Assembly: GCA_004802725.1 (NCBI GenBank)
Contig: SGPM01000084.1
Coordinates: forward strand, 25,730 to 89,729
DNA: 64,000 nt
DNA from: Antrodiella citrinella
Lineage: Eukaryota; Basidiomycota; Agaricomycetes; Polyporales; Steccherinaceae
Direction of reading: 5' to 3'
The notes beneath the pieces were generated by a model. The model saw only the letters and a list, made by a program, of their open reading frames with translations. It was not told the origin of the DNA and did not search any database. The position numbers and the translations under genes were made by a program. Position 1 is the stretch's first letter. Each line of letters begins with the position of its first letter. Positions 59,333 through 64,000 of the stretch are shown here, piece by piece.

Positions 59333-59828
59333 ATCAATCAATCACCCCAGGTGTCCGTTTGCCCATTCGTATTTACCACGAGTCATCCACAGTTCTCAAT
59401 GCAACACGCCAGGTGCTAGTTTCATTGTACAGGCCTTGGAGAGGGCGAATAGCAGCTGCTGGTCGTGTGAAGTACTGAACATGCTGAGCCTGTCTGCACA
59501 CGTTCCCCCGATTCCTTCGCCCGCCACAGTCTCTAGATATTAAGCCGCACCGACGACGTGTCGTCTCCGTGTCTTCTCGACGTCGGCGTGCACAATTATC
59601 CACTACACTATGGTGTCACGATTTACCAGTGCTTCCCTCAGGGACTGACCGACGTCATAATCACTCTGATGACGCCTCGTTCGCACACGTTACACCACTA
59701 CACCACGGAGTCGCTACGTAGAACACGTTGCCTCCACCCGTTCTTTCTCTCCTGGCCTTCCTCTTTCCTTCGAACAAGTTTTTGAGCATCCTAGACACTT
59801 TCTGAGCAAAAAGAAAAGGAAAAAGAAA

Positions 59829-59873
59829 CAATACCAGCAGGACTCGAACCTGCGCCCTCTCCCACACACTTTT
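59829..59873 (-). pseudogene. 3' half of a tRNA-Ser gene (fragment)
   Basis: On the minus strand gagggcgcaggttcgag continues into cctgctggtattg and T-tracts. It closely matches the 3' half of the intact tRNA-Ser at 62428-62510 (same variable-arm end, same T-arm with one G/A change, same acceptor bases). No matching 5' acceptor half or anticodon arm is found upstream, so it is probably a truncated copy. Confidence 0.5.
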
Positions 59874-59989
59874 TGTCACTTTTCTGTCGTCGTAACCACC
59901 TCCATTCTCCACGCCAAAACAACAGGTTTTATTCACACAGTAGGTAACAGGCAGTGTCCATGAGCACGTGTAATAATGAATGCGGTCCA

Positions 59990-60215
59990 GAGCCAGTAAT
60001 CGAAGCGAGCGAGCGAGAGTGTACAATTGGGGCGGGAAAAGACGAAACGAGCATTGCACGTGCAATATCTTATGCGGTCAGTGCAATATAAGCGAACGAG
60101 CGAAAGCATGCGCAGGAGAAGAAAAAACGAGCAGGCGAGTCAGTGCATATCTAAGCGAACGAGCAAGAGCGTGCAATGTGGGCGAAAAAAAAAGAAACGA
60201 GCAGGCGAGCGAGTG
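59990..60215 (+). repeat. imperfect ~62-bp purine-rich tandem repeat
   Basis: Units begin tcagtgca-tat-aagcgaacgagc at 60078 and 60140, and end aaaaaacgagcaggcgag. A more diverged unit precedes (59990-60077). The third unit is longer through an expanded A-tract. No coding sense. Confidence 0.55.
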
Positions 60216-60466
60216 AAGAAAGAACGGAACGAGAACACGCGTCGTCTCACGAGAGCTTGCAGGAGCGACATAGCAGAGACAGGCCCGTCCAGTCAGAGTC
60301 CCATGGGAGCCGTCCAGAAAAGAAACGAGTTCCAGTAGCAGCGTTCACAGTAGCAGGTCAGGAGAAGCAACGGCAGTGATCACAGGCAGAGGGTATCGGC
60401 ACAATGGCCATGGCGCACGAGAAGAGGAACAACCAAAAACAGATCACGGGGGCAACTGCAGGTCTC

Positions 60467-62066
60467 TCAAGTAGAGGGTCCAGCAGCAGGAAGACGAGAC
60501 CAGTTGTGGCTGTCCGGACTCGCGTCGGCATCCAACATGCGAACGTCGGTCACCATGGTAGACACCGTCGTCGTCGCCGGTCCCAGTGCATCGAGGAGAA
60601 ACGGTTGATAGTTGAAGGGCAGAGGCGCAGGAACCTCGGGAAGGACAAAAGCGCATCCTCGAATGGGCGGAGGACGTACTGTCGCTCGCCATGGCGGTCT
60701 TCCCACCACCGGTGCACTCCGCATATGGTTGGAAACGAATTGCAAAGAGTTCAGGTGCGTCCGATACGCCTCCTGCTTCCTGAGAACCACCAGATAGTGC
60801 ACGCGCCGGCGCGAGCTGTACGCTTGGATATCTTCGAGCATACCCAGGCATGCTGTATGGGCTTGTTTGCGTGCTTGGTATTCGCACTCAACGCGGAGCG
60901 ATTCCATCTCGATGATTTTCTGAACAAATCATAAACGTCAGAGATATAGGGAACGGATATATTCACAATAACACGTACGTGCAATGGGATACTCGCGTCC
61001 CGCTCCAGCACCCCGTCTGTGTCCTCTGCCATGGTAACGAGTGCGGGAACGGTAGCAGCCTTGCAAAGGGTTCCGTTGATCCAACGCGGCTTCGGAGGAT
61101 CGGGAAAGTCCAAGAAGCGGTACTCGAACGGTTCGACGGCATAGTCCTCCCGAAGACGATCCTGCAGATTCAATTCGTCTACGGGTGACGGAACAGAGCC
61201 GTTGACGTCGAAGGCGGAAGGGGCAGAGGGAAAACCAGCAAGGGGCGGCGGTTCTTTCAATGCCGCAGGCAGTACCGCGCTCTCGTCACCTCTGGTGTCC
61301 GAAACATACTTTTCGACGATACCCCAACTCCCTACATGAAGCGTGAATGCTTGCTGTTCGTAAAGTGCGATTTCCTGCTCGTCCAACATGATGGCGTCAC
61401 TGACAGACCGCTGACGGCGAATGAGCTCTTGCCACGGACCTTGAGGCGAAGCAACTCAAGCGAGAGCTTACTCTGGTGGGATAGCAAACTCGTGTCAGCA
61501 GACCTTGCTCGCTCTTCGAGCACGCCAAAGACTGACCGTGACATCGATACATCGTGGGTATATGAGATGTCATTCACAGGTTTCGGGAACGCCTTCGTTT
61601 TTGGTGCCTTGTTGGTTGCCTTGTGTTTCGTAGACCCTGCCTTCTTGGTCTTGGGCTTGGTACCGGTCTTGTCATTGCGCTTCTTGACTCGTGACCGAGT
61701 GCGTCTACCGACGTCGTCGTCGTCGTCATCCTCCTCCTCCTCTTCCGTCGAGCTGGATTTCCCGTCGTCAACATAGTCCCCAGAGTCATTATCCTTCTTT
61801 TTCTTATGGAAAATATGCGTCAGCTCCCCGCACGGACAGCATATAGTCACTCGAATGAGACGTACTTTACTCGCCCGATCATCTTGCCCCGCATACACAT
61901 GCGTACTGCCTCCCCCATTGCCGTTCAAGTCATCCGTCGAACCTTGTCCTGCGCATGGTTCAGTAGACGGCCAGACAGGCGCGTTCTGCCATGCATCATA
62001 GGTCACGTCTGTAAAGCCAGGACCGGGACCGTTCCCGAAAGACATTAGATCGGGAGGAGCAACCAT
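60467..62066 (-). CDS. lineage-restricted protein of unknown function with acidic and basic tracts
   Basis: Exons in coding order: 62066-61866, 61802-61472, 61427-60979, 60919-60467 (477 aa). I do not recognise a family. Visible features: Gly/Pro-rich N-terminus, acidic run (STEEEEEDDDDDDVGRR) then a Lys/Thr-rich basic run (KKRNDKTGTKPKTKKAGS), resembling nuclear charge-block linkers; a central region with HVGSWGIVEKYVSDTRG; a helical stretch rich in Arg/Glu/Ala (ESLRVECEYQARKQAH); a Pro-rich end. Intron 1 (63 nt, GTACGT...CATAAG) could be retained without a frame change. The 44-nt second intron is short but frame-required. The start could be further upstream. Surrounding DNA is repeat-rich. 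Confidence 0.5.
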
Positions 62067-62427
62067 CCCCGAAGCCAGTAGGAAACATAAACTCATTGGG
62101 CGCGCTAGTGAGGTGCAAAAAACCGACCGCAAAATGAGCATCAAGAAGGGCGTGTACAGAGCATGTACAGAGCGCATCGGAAACAGGCATGACAAACTCA
62201 CCCATAGGGAAAATAACCTGACATGATCACCAAGTAGCAAATCGGACTGAACGTTACAGTCGGCTTGGCGGGAGCTGTACTGAGATCGTAAAACCCCAGT
62301 CAAACTTTCGGATGCGAGCAAGGTGTGTGGTGGTCGTCGCGGAAGGAGCAGAGAAAGTCTGCAGAGAGTACAGTACAGAAGCACATATTTTTAGTAATCT
62401 ATCCACTCTATTGAAGACAAGTTATAA
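62067..62427. other. intergenic, upstream of unknown gene and of tRNA-Ser
   Basis: A 361-bp spacer. A further upstream exon of the minus-strand unknown gene is possible (an acceptor-like tract lies at about 62107-62115), but none is demonstrable. Confidence 0.35.
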
Positions 62428-62510
62428 GGTACCATAGCCAAGCGGTCTACGGCGACAGATTAGAAATCTGTTCCTCTTTGAGGGCGCAAGTTCGAATCTT
62501 GCTGGTATCG
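62428..62510 (+). tRNA. tRNA-Ser (anticodon AGA)
   Basis: An 83-nt type-II tRNA. Acceptor ggtacca pairs with tggtatc (one G-U). The anticodon arm cagat-tagaa-atctg presents anticodon AGA at 62462-62464, which reads UCU. A long variable arm, characteristic of tRNA-Ser, follows the anticodon arm. The T-arm gcaag-ttcgaat-cttgc contains the B-box. A T-run beginning at 62515 can serve as the Pol III terminator. No intron. Confidence 0.93.
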
Positions 62511-64000
62511 AACCTTTTTCTTTTTGGCGCCTCATCCAGACGACGCTGGAAGTTTTTGGCGCCCGCCAGCTCGAGTCCAACTCGAGTCGATTAGGCCCTG
62601 TTCGGCGACGCAAGTTGAGTTGAGTTGGGTGAAGTTGACCTGCCTTATATGGACGTGGGAATGATATCTGTCAGCGCGGACTCGAGATCAACTCCAGCTG
62701 GGTTGCGGAGTGACACAAGGGTGACAATTAAATCGGCACTGATAACACCTTGCACATTTGTGTGCGGCGCGAAACATAACTCCCCTTTCCTCCCCTCCTC
62801 ATCCTTCCCTTCTTTTCTCGTACTCATTGCTTTTTAATCACACTCTTTTGTAACAAGTCCCCTTTTTATTTTACACCTCTCTAGTACAGATTCCACTACA
62901 TCTCCACTCCATGTTCTTGTAAGATCTGTACATAGTCATCCCACATTGCCTTGGCAATACTGTCTCGTCTGTTACGTGAGGCGTAACTTCGGCACGAGTT
63001 CTGACTAAGACAAGGTTCGAGTGAGACGATGAGGACAATGTGCAGACGAGGACGATGTTCAGAGTGGAAGATAACCTCTTATTAACAAGGAGGTCAAGTT
63101 GGGGAACAACTTGACCGAGGTGTACAGGTATATATACTAGTATGAGAACTGCGGAATTGTTATGGATACCTGGACATGTCTTGATCCGCTCTTCTGCCAC
63201 TACGACTAAAACTCTGTTGACAGGATTACATATTATGTACCGGATTTGACTAGCACGAGAAGGGGCTCGGTATTACCCGATCGGGTTCGACCGACGATTG
63301 ATGCGCATTATCCATGACTCAACATTATTACTATCACATCAGAATCTATGACGAACCTTCCAGGACGTTCCAAGTAGCTTCCGGATTACAGTAGAACCTT
63401 GTAGTAGACTCTAGGAATCACTGCAACTATCTACTGTAGACAGTCCTCGATGTATTTAAGAGACACATAATATACAGAAGAGGAGCATCACTTCTTTACC
63501 CCAAATCTTACCCTGACTGAACATTTCTTCTGTGTGAACCGTTCACGGAATACGCCTCGCGCTATTCCTGAACATCGAGTGCATCAACGCAAGTCTGTAT
63601 ATCAAACGTGTAGTACTATTGACTAGTTCTAGTATCACACTCACGCATATAAGAAACCATAAGATAGAATCGGATCTGAGGATTAAGGAGAAGAACTGCA
63701 TTTACTTACTTGAATTGCATTCTTTATTAGCTACAACTGGCTGCCTACACTACCTAAACAATACTTCAACTACAACCACGATGGTGGTCCCCAACAGGAA
63801 TTGGAAGGAGGATCGTTCGAGTACAAAGGAACTGCGGAGGTGAAAGGGGGAACATTCAAAGGGAACCATTGGAACGGTGAGCGTTGATGAGACCCACGGC
63901 TCGCTGGTACCGGATACGCCCATAGGAGACCATTTTAGCATTATTCCGCGGCACTTCGGACCTCTTCGAGTCGATTCTACGATACGTCGGACCCTTCCTA
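62511..64000. other. terminal gene-poor region, candidate LTR-retroelement edge
   Basis: No protein gene is supported. From 62973 the sequence begins tgttacgtgaggcgtaac (a short inverted repeat typical of some fungal LTR starts). A 10-bp perfect hairpin lies at 63092-63116, and a TATA-like tatttaag at about 63455 precedes a pyrimidine-rich leader. Together this resembles an LTR promoter and leader running off the window, but no second LTR, primer-binding site or gag/pol frame is visible. Confidence 0.25.
63092..63116. repeat. perfect 10-bp inverted repeat
   Basis: ggtcaagttg and caacttgacc flank a 5-nt loop. It could form a strong RNA hairpin, and lies inside the candidate LTR-like region. 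Confidence 0.6.

Larger units (their letters stand above)
59333..60466. other. gene-poor spacer with tRNA fragment and purine-rich repeats
   Basis: About 1.1 kb with no supportable protein gene. It holds a tRNA-Ser-like 3' half (59829-59873, minus) and a decayed A/G-rich tandem repeat (59990-60215). Open frames over the repeat encode only Arg/Lys/Glu/Ser-rich sequence. Confidence 0.5.

Noticed and set aside
61332..62384. Single 350-codon minus-strand frame
   Set aside because: It runs through a likely 63-nt intron and past the donor at 61471; the spliced model joins the better-supported downstream exons.

Overview
The window is nuclear DNA of a filamentous basidiomycete, most likely Agaricomycotina. 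Genes are packed on both strands and cut by many 45-75 nt GT-AG introns. The gene set fits a mushroom-forming fungus: a cellular RNA-silencing RNA-dependent RNA polymerase, basidiomycete-type F-box and MYND proteins, and a Ser/Thr/Ala-rich secreted protein. The assembly is draft quality: two N-gaps (about 6532-6910 and 27950-28200), scattered single Ns, and several coding frames broken by small indels. I built gene models by hand from splice sites, reading-frame phase and remembered family motifs; no alignment or transcript data were available.

Layout. 0-8.6 kb: LIM-domain protein (+), CoA-pathway enzyme CAB4 (-), proline-rich four-helix membrane protein (+), N-gap, autophagic vacuolar lipase ATG15 (+). 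8.6-19.4 kb: guanine deaminase (-), an unknown Ser-rich protein (+), mRNA guanylyltransferase CEG1 (-), SCF adaptor SKP1 (-), mitochondrial ribosomal protein bL27m (+). 19.8-29.7 kb: tail-anchored inositol-polyphosphate 5-phosphatase (+), MFS transporter (-), GMF-type ADF-H protein (+), GPI mannosyltransferase GPI14/PIG-M (-), COPII GTPase SAR1 (-, first exon lost in a gap), signal-recognition-particle receptor beta subunit (-). 30-45 kb: MYND protein (+), a tRNA-like locus, 15-exon ribosome-biogenesis WD40 protein UTP21 (+), the RNA-dependent RNA polymerase (-, frame broken twice), a Tim17-like membrane protein (+), a small WD40 protein (-), a type-I glutamine-synthetase-like protein (+). 45-59.4 kb: DUF3074/START-like protein (-), GNAT-like protein (-), F-box protein (+), secreted Ser/Thr/Ala-rich repeat protein (-), mitochondrial uL3m (-), Pol I core-factor subunit RRN6-like (+), mitochondrial carrier (+). 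59.4-64 kb is gene-poor: a tRNA-Ser 3' fragment, decayed A/G-rich tandem repeats, one lineage-specific unknown protein (-), an intact tRNA-Ser(AGA) (+), and a terminal stretch with LTR-like features.

Most genes are conserved housekeeping functions in alternating divergent and convergent pairs with short spacers (SKP1/bL27m are 216 bp apart, start to start). They span secretion (SAR1, SRP receptor, GPI14), ribosome production (UTP21, RRN6, bL27m, uL3m), degradation (ATG15, SKP1, F-box) and RNA metabolism (CEG1, RdRP). There is no operon-like logic. The observations most worth checking are the disrupted RdRP (a perfect 70-bp tandem duplication plus a one-base frame slip), the frame break in the SRP receptor gene, the internally duplicated secreted protein, and the unusual splice structures (GC-AG intron, ATG-only exon, 6-nt terminal exon).
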